Positions 11,401 to 21,593 of a stretch of 64,000 nt of DNA are shown one piece after another. Numbering within the stretch: position 1 is the stretch's first letter; each line of letters starts with the position of its first letter. Made by a program: the position numbers and the translations under genes. The DNA comes from Pyronema omphalodes (lineage: Eukaryota > Ascomycota > Pezizomycetes > Pezizales > Pyronemataceae). Under the pieces are notes generated by a model that was not told where the DNA came from, made no database searches, and was given only the letters and a program-made list of their open reading frames with translations. The stretch is taken from positions 62,001 to 126,000 of the forward strand of contig JAJJXM010000014.1 of the NCBI GenBank assembly GCA_024516155.1, given 5' to 3'.

Positions 11401-11461
11401 CACCTTTTGTGGTTTAAAGTGTGGTATGATTAAACACCTTTTTTTTGTACCACAGGGATAG

Positions 11462-12532
11462 GTCGGCCGTCGATGACGTCGACCGTTCGGGCTGTGGGTA
11501 GGGGGGTCAGAGGGAGTTTGTGATGGCGGGCGAAATTGCGATCCACAAAGGCGATGCCAGTGGCGCCGCAGTCAACGAGCGCTACTGTCATCACGGAGCG
11601 GTTATTAGAGAACAAGGAGCAAGAGAGAACAAGGTGTTTGCATTCTAATTTGCCAGTAAAACTTGCCCCTGATAACAATAGTGTGTCTGCAATAATCTTC
11701 CTACGAGCGGCAGAGCCATCTTCCTGTGGCTGGTTTGGGCTTTTCCCGAAACATCTTCTTCACTATCCAATAATTCAACACTTGCAACTTTGACATTAGT
11801 CTTAGCGGGGCACGAGGCTGTCATGCGGCCGAGGTCACCGCAGTGGAGGCAACGTCCTTCTGACAGGCGGGTAGCGCGTTCCTGTGCTGATAGTTTCTGA
11901 CGGGGTCCCTTGGCAGGGGTTTGTTTTCTAGAGGAGGCGGTAGTTGATGGGTAGCGGGGGTGGGGCGGCTTGTGGTGGGGGTGGCGGCGGTAGTGGGTTT
12001 GACTTGGCCGCGGTTGGTGCGCAGCTTGCGGATATTCGCCAGTGCTCTGAACTGGGAGTCCAATCTGTGGCACTGTTCGACAAATTCGTGCATTGTAGTG
12101 GTGGGAGGAGCGCCAACCAACTTTTCATGCAACTCGAGGGATAGGCCGTTCCGTAGAGCGTCCATGGTAGCGGCTTCATCCCAGCCCAATTCTGCGACCA
12201 GGCGGGAAATCTCTGCATAATAATCTGAGAACTCGCGGTTGTTTTGTCGGAGATTTTGTAGTTTGAAACGAGCCGTTGCGCTCGTCCGGGTCTCCAAAGG
12301 TACGCTGCAGGATTTTAATGAGGTCCTCGACGTCGGTTAGGGCCCGGCTGTTACCATTATCCTTGATCTACGGAAGAATCTGATCAAGAGCGCGTCCACG
12401 GAGACGGCCCATGGCATAAGAGATTGGCGTGTGGGGGGTTGGGAAGCGTAATTCGTCGCTCACCAATTTAATACGAAGCAAGGAAACAAAACGGCGGAGG
12501 TCCTCCTTGTTGGACCCATCGAAGGTTGGTGG
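11462..12532 (-). pseudogene. T1 gag C-terminal part and protease active site
   Basis: Reading in sense direction: capsid region (NREFSDYYAEISRLVAELGW, MHEFVEQCHRLDSQFR), a CCHC zinc knuckle RCLHCGDLGRMTASCPAK, then the protease active site VALVDCGATGIAFVDRN, where the usual Asp-Ser/Thr-Gly is Asp-Cys-Gly. The reading frame changes at least twice (near 12300 and 11650). The N-terminal gag part lies beyond T2, at 20043-20865. Gag packages the RNA in virus-like particles. Confidence 0.85.
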
Positions 12533-13492
12533 TGTTAGGCACCACTGGCGGTCAGGCAAGGAGGTAGGCAACACGATTGTTCTTATGGTAGTCCGGTCGA
12601 GGGTTTTACAGGAAGAATTTCTAGGAGGGGAATTCTCTAACGTGGGGGAAGGAGGTAAGTTGGGGACGGGGTTGGGGATCTGGGGTTAGGGTTAGAGATT
12701 GCTCCTATTCGGTGATCTCGTTCACAGAAGGGACGGACGAATCAAGGGAGAAGGAGGTGGATTGTTGAAAGTAAATTGATTGCGTGGAGTCTATCTACGT
12801 GTCCCATCTATCCCCCTTTATACCTTTTCGTCCCTCCTCTTTTCATCGACGCCCGAGGGTCAATTTCGCCGTACCTTCGACACTTCGGATTTCCCAGAAT
12901 CCTCCCCGTCCTTCTCCACGCCTCAACCTGTAATTACAATGTTTACTAAATAATACTTCTAACTATTACGTGATGCCTTTCGCTTCCTTTTCCCCCTTTT
13001 TGTTCTTTTATCTGTTCACCGCTCGAGTCCATTCGCGAGCTAAGCGAGCCTCGCTTGCCTTGACATTTCCATACCCGAAACCCCCTTCTTCGCCTACACC
13101 TTTTTCGCCTATCTTTTTCCCCGCTCTTTCTTCCGATCCGTTTCACCGAGCATCTTCGTTCTTATCGTGAAGTCCCTGTTCGCTCGGGGTTCCATAATTC
13201 GAACAGCTGAGTTGTCATAGCTCGCTTTCTCACGGTATTCCGGTTAACTCCCCGCTCCCTTATTCCCTACCGCATTCCTCGCTTACATCCCTCATTCGCT
13301 TATTTCTTTTCTCGTTAATTCCTTTCTGAGGGGGTGTATCAACCCTAGCCTCGGGATCCCCAACAATGGCGATTGCCTAGTCTTTCCTCTCCGTGGTAAA
13401 TAGGTACCCTACGGCCACGGTTATGCCCAGTATCCAAAGGATACCAACCGTAAAGGAGGCTCCTAAGAGCATGTCAAAGTTGATTCTTGACA
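12533..13492 (-). repeat. 3' LTR of T2
   Basis: 960 bases, TGTTAGGC...TTCTTGACA on the plus strand. In sense orientation it begins with 116 bases that encode the end of ORF3, including the membrane segment. It contains the TATAAAGG box, the putative transcript start ACGCAATCAA and GGTTAGGGTTAG repeats. Confidence 0.94.
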
Positions 13493-14081
13493 ATAGCCCC
13501 CTCTCCAGGGCCGAGGCTCCGACGAGGCTTCTCGGGGGTGGTGATCCCATGAGGGTTTTGTGGGGTTTGTAGAGAGGTGGGTTCAATCGAGGATTCGGGT
13601 CAGATTGTCGTTGGGGGGAGCGTTGGAAGCGAGGTTCGTTCAGAGGGGACTCCGAGGTTCGGTCGGGGTTCGTGGGTGGACTTCGGGTCAGGGTAAAGGT
13701 GGTTCGGTGGGAGGCAAGGCATCTTTCGGCGTGGTTGGTCAGGTTGACCAGGAATCCACAGCGGTGGCAGATACGACGGCCTTGTTGCCAACGTCGGCAG
13801 GCTTTTCGAGGGTTGAGACGTTGTACTTGGATAATCTCGTCGAGTTCGGGTGAATGGGTTTCGCCGCAGTAGCAGTGATCGGTGGGGTATCCGTTTTCTC
13901 CGGAGGGTTTGAAAGGGTTTTTCTGTTGTTTTTCTTGCTGATGATGGGTACAATGACGTTCGTGGCAGAACGTCCAGTGGATATTTTCGTGGGGTAAGTT
14001 TAGGAAGGGTAACGAGGGAGGGAGATCGTGGTTCCGGCCCAACGTCTCTGCCGGGGTATCTTCCCGGGAGTAGGAACTCAT
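13377..14081 (-). CDS. T2 ORF3, Cys/His-rich protein with C-terminal membrane segment
   Basis: A 234-codon intact frame directly after pol. Its ATG follows the pol TAA with one codon between, in the same frame. The N-terminal half has Cys/His clusters (CHERHCTHH, HCYCGETH, CHRCGFLV then HAERCLASH), compatible with zinc binding; the middle is Pro/Ser/Arg-rich and probably disordered. Near the end is a hydrophobic stretch of about 20 residues (LLGASFTVGILWILGITVAV) followed by a short charged tail, so a single C-terminal membrane anchor is likely. The last 39 codons lie in the 3' LTR. The position matches that of env-like ORFs in some Ty3 lineages, but no signal peptide or env similarity is recognised. 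Function unknown. Confidence 0.65.
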   Translation of the reverse strand: MSSYSREDTPAETLGRNHDLPPSLPFLNLPHENIHWTFCHERHCTHHQQEKQQKNPFKPSGENGYPTDHCYCGETHSPELDEIIQVQRLNPRKACRRWQQGRRICHRCGFLVNLTNHAERCLASHRTTFTLTRSPPTNPDRTSESPLNEPRFQRSPQRQSDPNPRLNPPLYKPHKTLMGSPPPRSLVGASALERGLLSRINFDMLLGASFTVGILWILGITVAVGYLFTTERKD

Positions 14082-14084
14082 TCT

Positions 14085-17000
14085 TTAATTTTGGGGGGAG
14101 GGTTTCCCGGGGTATTTCTGATGGAATTCCGCAACTACTTCGGGGGCGTTATCGAAATTGGTGGCGGGATACCAGGCTTTGTCTTCGTCGTGGAATCCCT
14201 TCCACTTTACCCGGTATTGGAGACGGTTTCGTGATCGTCGAGAGTCTATGATTTCTTCGACCTCCCACTCCTGTTGTCCGTTGACGATGATAGCCGGTGG
14301 GGGAGGTTTGACGTGGCCGGGGATAGGCGGGTATTTCGTTGTCGCGGGTTCGAGTAGGGATACGTGAAAAACTGGGTGGAGTTTTACGCCGGGGGGAAGG
14401 GCTAACTTATAGGCTTTGGTTCCTATTTTTCCCAAGATCGAGTACGGGCCAAGGAGCTTATGATCCAGCTTACTTGACGGGCGAGTTGTTTTTATATATT
14501 TTCTTTTCAACCAGACCTTATCTCCTACGGCTAGGACGGGGTCTGGCTTCCTTTTCTTGTTAGCTTGCTCCGCTTGTTCCGACTGCGCCCATTGTATATC
14601 TGCTTGTAGTTGTTGGTGCAAGTTTTTCAATGTGCCGATGTATGTGATAGCCTCGGGGGTGGGCGTCCTTGCGGCACTAAGGTCTGGTTGGAATCGGGGG
14701 TGGTATCCATAGTTAGCGAAGAAGGGTGTTAGGCCCGATGTTTCTGATTTGGTATTGTTATAGCAGAATTCCGCGATGGACAGGAGGGTCTTCCGGTTGT
14801 CCTGTTGGTAGTTGCAGTAGGCACGGAGGTATTGTTCGAGGGTAGCGTTTGTTCTTTCCGTTTGTCCATCAGTTTCTGGGTGAAAAGACGTACTGAGGCT
14901 TCGAGTGGTGCCCATAGTCTCCATGATCTGCTTCCAGAATTTCGATGTAAATAGTGACCCTCGATCTGACACAATGCTGCCTGGAAGACCGTGGGGGCGC
15001 ACGACGTGTTGGACGAACCCCTCCGCTAGGTCTTGGGGGGTCATGGTTTCTTTGCAGGCCACGAAGTGTGCCATCTTTGTTAACCGGTCAACAATTACCC
15101 ACAATGCGTTGTCTCCTCCGACTTCTGGTAACCCAGTGATGAAGTCCATAGAAATAGAGTCCCAAGGTCTTGTTGGTAACTGTAGGGGTTTCAGTAGTCC
15201 GAAAGGGGCGTGACGGATGGGTTTGATTCGCTTGCACATGTCGCAATTGTCGACGTATTGTTGGATGTACTGGCGTTGTTGCGGCCAATAGTATTTTCGC
15301 GTAATCAGTTCCAGCGTTCGAGCTCTTCCTGGGTGTCCTGCGGTTCACGCGTCGTGATGGTCGTGAAGGATTTTTCGTCGCAATTCGTCATCTTGGGGAA
15401 TCCAGATGAGTCCTTCGTATGTTAGCAGCCCCTCTTCTTCCTTGCAAAGTCCTAGCGCCACTCTGGTGTCTTGTTTCTCCCCGTTTCGTAGTTTCGTTAG
15501 TATCCCCTGAATTTCCTGATCCTCCACCATTTTTTCTTTGATTGTGGCTAGCAGTGCTTCGTCTTCACGTAATCGGGTTATACTAGTTGCGTACGCTTCT
15601 AGGCTGGGCGTAGGCGCTAAATTGGTAGGTTTAAACACGGAGGGGTCTAGCCGAGAATCGTTTGGGTTAGGCGAGGGTTTTGCTAGGCTTACTACACTAG
15701 CCGAGAAAGATTGTTCTGGCAGTAGTATGCGGTCTTTATTCTGCCGATGTTTTGCCTCCCCTTCCCAGGGCGAGTCTCCTGACTCGCGACATAAGATGTC
15801 CGGTTTTCCCGCTAATTTTCCTGGCCGATAAACAATGGTGAAGTCGTAATTAGCGAGGACTTCGCCCCACCGTGCCTGACGCAGGTTGAGGTCTTTTTTC
15901 GTTTTCCAGTACTCCAGATTCTTATGATCGGTGAGGATTTTAATCTGGTGCTGAGTGCTCTTACAGTACGTAGCCCATTTCTGGAGGCTTTCTACGATGG
16001 CTAGGAGTTCCTTGTCGTGAATGTCGTAGTTACGTTCGGCATCCTTCAGTTTGCGGGAGAAGTATCCTAAAGGGTGTAGGATTCCGTCTTCATCGGGCTG
16101 AGAGCAGACTGCTCCAATGGCGTAATCCGAAGCGTCGGTTTCCAGTGTGAGTGGGCGAGTAGGTTCGAAATGTTTTAAGATTGGTTGAGAGATCATAGCC
16201 TGCTTTAAGCTGTCGAACGCTTGTTGGGCTGCGTCGTCCCATGTGAACGGTGCATCTTTTCGTATGAGCCTTGTGAGGGGGGTAGTTATTTTACTGAAAT
16301 CTCTTATGAAACGGCGATAAAAGTTCGCGAACCCCAGAAAACTCTGGATTCCTTTTACGTTGCTAGGTTCCTGCCAATCTTTTACGGCTCTTATCTTCTC
16401 CGGGTCCATGGATATCCCGTCTGGGGCAATGATGTACCCGAGGTATTCTGTCTTGTTGGTATGGAATTCATACTTGCTCGCCTTCAGATTAAGGCCCACT
16501 TGCCTGATTCTTTCCAAGATGAGGCGCACATGTTTTCGATGGGCTTCCATGTCATCCGAGTAGATTAAGATATCGTCGAGATACGCGATACAGAAGATGT
16601 CCAAGTAGTCACTCAACACTTCATTCATCCAGCGTTGGAACGAGGCCGGGGCATTGGTTAAGCCGAACGGCATGACGAGGTATTCAAACAACCCATATTT
16701 TGTCCTGAACGCGGTTTTCCACTCGTCGCCTTTTGCTATTCGGAGGTTGTGGTAGGCGTCTCGTACGTCTAGTTTGGTATAAACCATTGCTTTTGCCAAC
16801 CTATCCAATGCTTCCCCGATTAGTGGTAACGGAGTCCTATCTTTTATGGTGATAGCGTTGAGTCCTCGATAATCCACGCACAGCCGGAGGCCTCCGTCTT
16901 TCTTTTTCACGAAGTGGATAGGGGCTCCTGCGGGAGATGTGGAGCTACGTATCCATCCCTTTCTTAAACTGTCATCGATGTATTCTTTTAAGGCTTGTAG

Positions 17001-17950
17001 CCTATTTTCATCCAGCGCTCGTAAAGGTTCAAACGGAGGCATCTTGTCGTCTATCAAGGGTATTCGATGATCCTGATGACGGTGGGGAGGTTGTGAGCTA
17101 TTCCCCTTTTCCGTAAAGACCTTCAGATAGTCATGGTATTCCTTTGGGACAACATCCTCGGGTTTTGGCTTGTTGGGAACATTCTCGTTTATGACCTCTT
17201 TGGGTTTCTCGCTTGAGGTCTCGGCTATTTCGTAGTATTCGTTGGGAGCGGAAGGTTGTTGGGGTGTGAGGGTATCCCGGATATCTCCACTCGTGCCCTC
17301 CTCTGGTTTTCCTTCTTGGTCGTGAACAAGACAAATGTCGTCCTTTTCGCTGGGGTACTCGTCACCGTCTTCAGTACTTCGGTCCAGGCTGCGGTTTCCT
17401 TCTGGGTGAAAATTGCGTTGGTACAGTCGGATTGCTGCTTCCTCCGGGACAGTTTTGGCGTGGGGGGACAGATCCAAGCATTCCCTTGCACATTTTTCGG
17501 AGTCGAAGGTTACCTTTCCTTCCTTCCAATCAATGTTCGGATTGTGTTTTTTCAGCCATGGCAACCCTACGATGATGGGGGAATTGCCTATGGTGATACA
17601 GTGTAATTTGATTCGTTCGTGGTGATTGTTTATGGTCAACCACACGGTGGTGTCGTGCGTGACTGGTCCGCTCGCAATTTCCCTCCCGTCTACGGTTAAT
17701 ACTCTTCGTACTATTGTCTTTTTATCAAGGGGGAGTTTGATTTTTCCGGCGTAGTCTTTGTCTATGAAGTTTTCGGTAGCCCCGCAGTCTACCATAGCTG
17801 TAGTTTTATGCGTCTCTTTGTTTTTTCCTTGAATCCTGACTTCTAAAATAATTTTCTCGTCGCGTTGGTATCTCCCTATACTTGAAATAATGAAGGGATT
17901 TTCTGGAGGCTTCGGGTTAATGTTTTTCTTCCCCAGGAGTGTGTCCGTCT
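14085..17950 (-). pseudogene. T2 pol (protease, RT, RNase H, integrase, chromodomain)
   Basis: Almost intact pol. Protease site TAMVDCGATENFIDKDY (Asp-Cys-Gly). RT: LDVRDAYHNLRIAKGDEW, palm motif YLDDILIYS. RNase H: LETDASDYAIGA, NYDIHDKELLAI. Integrase: GHPGRARTLELI..., CDMCKR, Asp in SMDFITGLP, IVSDRGSLF, NATLEQYLRAY, then a chromodomain (EWEVEEIIDSRRSR, YRVKWKGF). The only break seen is a TGA at about 15345-15347 before GHPGRAR, most simply a CGA-to-TGA change. The frame is open upstream of the first Met and overlaps the end of gag in the -1 frame, so pol is probably made by -1 frameshifting. Confidence 0.93.
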
Positions 17951-17953
17951 TCT

Positions 17954-18898
17954 TTACTCCTGGGGATCCTCTTTTCCCGATTCGTCGGTTTCCTCACTTT
18001 CGTCCATGGTGGTTTCTGCAGCTCGGAAAGGTTTCTTTGGAGGAAAAGGTTTTTGGTTGGGACAGCGGGCAGAGAAATGTCCGGTCTTTCCACACCGGAA
18101 ACACTCATTATTCGTTCGTCGTCGTTCTTCCTCGAGTCTATCCCTGCCGCGGGATCTTCGAGTTGCGTCAAGTTCCATTGGGGTGGGTTCGGGTAGCACG
18201 TTGTCGTGAGTTCGTGAGTACGGGGTGGAGGTCTCTCTAAAGTCCCGGTAGTACGGAGGGTCACTTCGGGTTCGAAGCGTGCGGAAGTTGAAGAGCCGGT
18301 TATCAAGGGCGATGGATTTGTTGACGTAATCCGTGATGTTCCGGGGTTTTTCGTCCAGGAGAGCGAGTTGTTTCTGGACTTCCATGTTCAATCCATCGTG
18401 GAATTGATCGATATACATGGCGTCGTTATAGTCCAAGTCGGCCATGATTCGCTGGAAGCCCGCCCAGTAGGCAGCTGCGGAACGATTTCCCTGCTTGATC
18501 GTCTTGAACTTTCGGCGAGCCACCTCTTTACTGTCTGCTTCCCCAAACGCCCTGCTGATGGCGGTTTTGAATTCCGCCCAGGTCGCATATTTGCTAACCC
18601 CCTCTTGCATGGATGGTTCGATCCAAGACCATGCGTTTCCTCTGCATCTGGCGCTGGCATAATTGACCTTCTTACTGTCTTGGTCGAATTTGTTTGCCTC
18701 GCAATTGAATTTCAATTCGCATTGGATGAGGAATGCCCGTAACTTCGATCTCTCGCCGTAGTACAGTTCCGGGTCTTCTATTTTCGGCTGCCCAGATAGA
18801 GGAGGTTGGTAGAGCTGTTGTAGGAGCATTTGGAGTTGGTCCGTTGTCATTTGGACCGCCGACAAGGGGGGTCCTGGGTTTCCGAGCGGAGTTGACAT
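17954..18898 (-). CDS. T2 gag
   Basis: Intact gag. The frame is open from the LTR edge (19081), but the first in-frame ATG is at 18898, giving 314 residues; this start is preferred because upstream codons fall in the PBS. A Retrotrans_gag-type capsid domain is seen (YYGERSKLRAFLIQCELKF, AWSWIEPSMQ, WAEFKTAISRAFGE, YWAGFQRIMADLDY), then a basic stretch and one CCHC knuckle (CFRCGKTGHFSARC) for RNA binding. It ends in an acidic tail. The end overlaps pol in the -1 frame. Confidence 0.9.
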   Translation of the reverse strand: MSTPLGNPGPPLSAVQMTTDQLQMLLQQLYQPPLSGQPKIEDPELYYGERSKLRAFLIQCELKFNCEANKFDQDSKKVNYASARCRGNAWSWIEPSMQEGVSKYATWAEFKTAISRAFGEADSKEVARRKFKTIKQGNRSAAAYWAGFQRIMADLDYNDAMYIDQFHDGLNMEVQKQLALLDEKPRNITDYVNKSIALDNRLFNFRTLRTRSDPPYYRDFRETSTPYSRTHDNVLPEPTPMELDATRRSRGRDRLEEERRRTNNECFRCGKTGHFSARCPNQKPFPPKKPFRAAETTMDESEETDESGKEDPQE

Positions 18899-19071
18899 TC
18901 CTGAGTTGTTTTCGTCCGTAGCGGGGGTTGTGGTCTCGATAGGTGTTCTGGGGTTACGGGGCTTGCAGGTTGGGAGTGTTCGTCGATTGCTTCGCCGAGT
19001 TCCTTGAATTGGAAGGGATCCAGCGTCGGAGGGAGTGGTATTTTGTCGGGTGTTGGGTACCTCGGGGGGAG

Positions 19072-19082
19072 ACGCAATCAAA
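19072..19082 (-). promoter_or_regulatory. T2 primer-binding site (self-priming type)
   Basis: The bases just inside the 5' LTR read TTTGATTGCGT in sense. They do not begin TGG, so no tRNA 3' end fits. Ten of them are the exact complement of ACGCAATCAA inside the LTR (19335 down to 19326), where the transcript could begin. This matches the self-priming of Tf1-like chromoviruses. Confidence 0.6.
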
Positions 19083-20042
19083 TGTTAGGCACCACCGGCG
19101 GTCAGGCAAGGAGGTAGGCAACACGATTGTTCTTATGGTAGTCCGGTCGAGGGTTTTACATGAAGAATTTCTAGGAGGGGAATTCTCTAACGTAGGGGAA
19201 GGAGGTAAGTTGGGGACGGGGTTGGGGATCTGGGGTTAGGGTTAGAGATTGCTCCTATTCGGTGATCTCGTTCACAGAAGGGACGGACGAATCAAGGGAG
19301 AAGGAGGTGGATTGTTGAAAGTAAATTGATTGCGTGGAGTCTATCTACGTGTCCCATCTATCCCCCTTTATACCTTTTCGTCCCTCCTCTTTTCATCGAC
19401 GCCCGAGGGTCAATTTCGCCGTACCTTCGACACTTCGGATTTCCCAGAATCCTCCCCGTCCTTCTCCACGCCTCAACCTGTAATTACAATGTTTACTAAC
19501 TGATACTTCTAACTATTACGTGATGCCTTTCGCTTCCTTTTCCCCCTTTTTGTTCTTTTATCTGTTCACCGCTCGAGTCCATTTGCGAGCTAAGCGAGCC
19601 TCGCTTGCCTTGACATTTCCATACCCGAAACCCCCTTCTTCGCCTACACCTTTTTCGCCTATCTTTTTCCCCGCTCTTTCTTCCGATCCGTTTCACCGAG
19701 CATCTTCGTTCTTATCGTGAAGTCCCTGTTCGTTCGGGGCTCCATAAGTCGAACAGCTGAGTTGTCATAGCTCGTTTTCTCACGGTATTCCGGTTAACTC
19801 CCCGCTCCCTTATTCCCTACCGCATTCCTCGCTTACATCCATCATTCGCTTATTTCTTTTCTCGTTAATTCCTTTCTGAGGGGGTGTATCAACCCTAGCC
19901 TCGGGATCCCCAACAATGGCGATTGCCTAGTCTTTCCTCTCCGTGGTAAATAGGTACCCTACGGCCACGGTTATGCCCAGTATCCAAAGGATACCAACCG
20001 TAATGGAGGCTCCTAAGAGCATGTCAAAGTTGATTCTTGACA
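19083..20042 (-). repeat. 5' LTR of T2
   Basis: 960 bases, equal in length to the other LTR. In sense: TGTCAAGAATC start, TATAAAGG at about 19372-19365, probable transcript start ACGCAATCAA at 19335, end GCCTAACA. TATA-to-start distance is about 32 bases. Followed on the right by the GGTGG duplication. Confidence 0.94.
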
Positions 20043-20865
20043 GGTGGATCCGAAATTTTATCTCCGGTAACGCGGATGCCGGGTGAGGCGAGTAACGCGT
20101 TAATTAGGCTGCGCTGACGGGTGATCTCCCGCTCATAATACTGATTTTCGGTCGCATCCGCTTGTTCCTCGGGGGTGAAGAGGATTTCGGGGTCTCGGGG
20201 GGGGGGGGGCTTAGGACCGGCGCGAGGATAGCGGGGGCGGGTGCTGCGGCTGCGGCTGTGGTGGGGGGCGCGGCGGTTCACGGCGCTGTCTCTGGGCCAT
20301 TGGGGTAAACCTGAACGGACCCAGTCTGATCAACAACCGGGGGAATGGGGGTAGGGGTGGGGGCTTCCGGAGCGCGGGAGGCGACAGGGCTGGAGACTCG
20401 AGTGCTGGTACGGGAGCCGGGGGTCTCTGCGAGGTCGTTTAAGATGTAGCCTGTGGGATGGTCTTGGGCGTCTAGGATTGATTGCGTGAGCTGCTTGGTG
20501 AACATGATCGGGTCGTGCCCGTCTGGAAACTGAGTCATGGAAGCAGCGTTGACGATTTGCTGCCAATGCCCTTCCTCGATGACTTTGACGTGCATGTTGG
20601 CGGGCTCGGAGGATCGGCTCAAGTCGGATGGTGTGACGGACGTACTCCTGGTAAGTATAATCCTGCAGTTCCCAGCGGACAACAAGGTAGCAGTGATCTT
20701 CTGCTCTTCGGATGGCTTGTCGGAATGCGCCAGCGAATCGGTCAGATATTCCAAAGGTCTCCGTTAGTGTATGAGTGTCTAGGGCTTGTTTCAAGGCGTG
20801 TGTGTCCAAGCCGAACCAGTTGGGTTCATGCGTGTTGGTCCAATAAATATTTAGATCGAACGTAA
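20043..20865 (-). pseudogene. T1 gag N-terminal part
   Basis: The part of gag on the 5' side of T2. In sense it opens near the PBS with an ALDTHTLTETFGISDRFAGAF segment, RWELQDYTYQEYVRHTIRL, then, after a one-base insertion, SRSSEPANMHVKVIEEGHW in the next frame, a Pro/Ala-rich stretch and the ENQYYEREITRQR helix. The frame shift at the same point is shared with T4. The uninterrupted form is seen in T3 (KRFSEPTDMHIKIIEEGHW). Confidence 0.82.
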
Positions 20866-21397
20866 TGTTAGGGAACTAAGAACGGACCTTCAAAGAACAC
20901 ACTGAACACTACCGGCAGGTGGGGACTAGGCGGGTTCCGGGATACGGAAACGGAAAGACAAGAACGGAAGTGCACGACAGACGGACGGAACACGAGACAA
21001 GGACAGGGACAAGGACAAGAACGACGTGAGACTTGAGAAGAGGAGTCCTTATTTAAAGGACAAGGGAAAGAAACAAGACGTTCGATGGAGAACTCAACGA
21101 CGGGGAGGCAAGCCTCCTTATGTACAAAGGGCGGCCAGCACTCTTGCTGGGCCGTCATCCAACATCGCTACATGACAGCTTCCGTTCTCCATCCTTTCGC
21201 CTGCGACACACAGCTCTCCAGCTCATGGTACGTCATCCATCATCAGTCAATCCATCAACAACAACGGCACGGCACACACAACAACACAACGACAACACAA
21301 CACAACACGGCAAGACAACGGCACGACGTCAACCACAACAACGACAACACGATGGTGACGCAACAACACAACGGGTCGTCGGCCGTGTGCCGTGACA
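20866..21397 (-). repeat. 5' LTR of T1
   Basis: 532 bases, TGTTAGGG...CGTGACA on the plus strand. Followed by CACCG, the right target duplication, after which the LINE ORF1 zinc-knuckle frame resumes. The adjoining PBS (plus strand ATCGAACGTAA just left of 20866) is complementary to ACGTTCGAT of the LTR. Confidence 0.94.
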
Positions 21398-21593
21398 CAC
21401 CGTATACAAGTGCATCAACTGCGCTGACGCTGGCCTTCACGACACCCAACACGCCGCCTACAGTACCCAGTGCCCCATCAAGGTGAACGCTGTACAAGAG
21501 GCATGGCAGAGGACCCGCCCCGATGATACCCAGAGCGCCATCTCAACGGAGACCAACCCCATCGCAGATACTACCATGACCGCTGATGAATAA
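21398..21593 (+). pseudogene. LINE L4 ORF1, 3' end (zinc knuckles)
   Basis: Continues ORF1 after the T1 insertion. Once the CACCG duplication is counted once, the knuckle series reads on as VYKCINCADAGLHDTQH...QCPIK, in frame with CAICALTHPTAYHPC upstream. ORF1 ends TAA at 21591-21593 and overlaps the ORF2 ATG (21586) by eight bases (ATGAATAA). This tight overlap suggests ORF2 translation by reinitiation. Confidence 0.85.

Larger units (their letters stand above)
9693..11457. mobile_element. D1, repeat-packed element with CCCTRTGGTAC termini
   Basis: A 1765-bp insertion in the T1 protease. It starts CCCTATGGTACAAGAAAA and ends TTTTTTTTGTACCACAGGG, an inverted repeat of about 18 bp, and is flanked by ATAG on both sides (9689-9692, 11458-11461). 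The left part (about 9720-10240) has GTGTTTA motifs in both orientations, often as GTTTAGTTAAACACC palindromes. The middle (about 10240-10920) is unique and without a convincing gene. The right part (about 10960-11400) is a direct array of some 35 GGTGTTTAAA-like units. It looks like a non-autonomous DNA transposon whose subterminal repeats could be transposase-binding sites. No transposase is recognised; family unknown. Confidence 0.75.
12533..20042 (-). mobile_element. Ty3 chromovirus T2 with extra ORF
   Basis: A nearly intact 7510-bp Ty3 element on the minus strand with 960-bp LTRs (12533-13492, 19083-20042) and a perfect GGTGG duplication (12528-12532, 20043-20047). Flanks join to uninterrupted T1 gag as in T4. 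By eye the LTRs differ at about 14 positions (about 98.5% identity), so the insertion is recent. Gag is intact, pol has a single stop, and a third reading frame follows pol and enters the 3' LTR. The family is distinct from T1, T3, T4 and T5. Confidence 0.95.
5699..21397 (-). mobile_element. Ty3 chromovirus T1 with nested T2 and D1
   Basis: A minus-strand Ty3 (Metaviridae-type) retrotransposon bounded by TG...CA LTRs (5699-6231, 20866-21397) and a perfect 5-bp duplication CACCG (5694-5698, 21398-21402). Order in sense direction: LTR, gag, protease, reverse transcriptase/RNase H, integrase with C-terminal chromodomain, LTR. Gag is split by T2 (12533-20042) and protease by D1 (9693-11457). Removing these gives about 6.4 kb, the same as T4. 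The joined LINE sequence across T1 restores the ORF1 zinc-knuckle frame, which confirms the boundaries. Confidence 0.95.
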
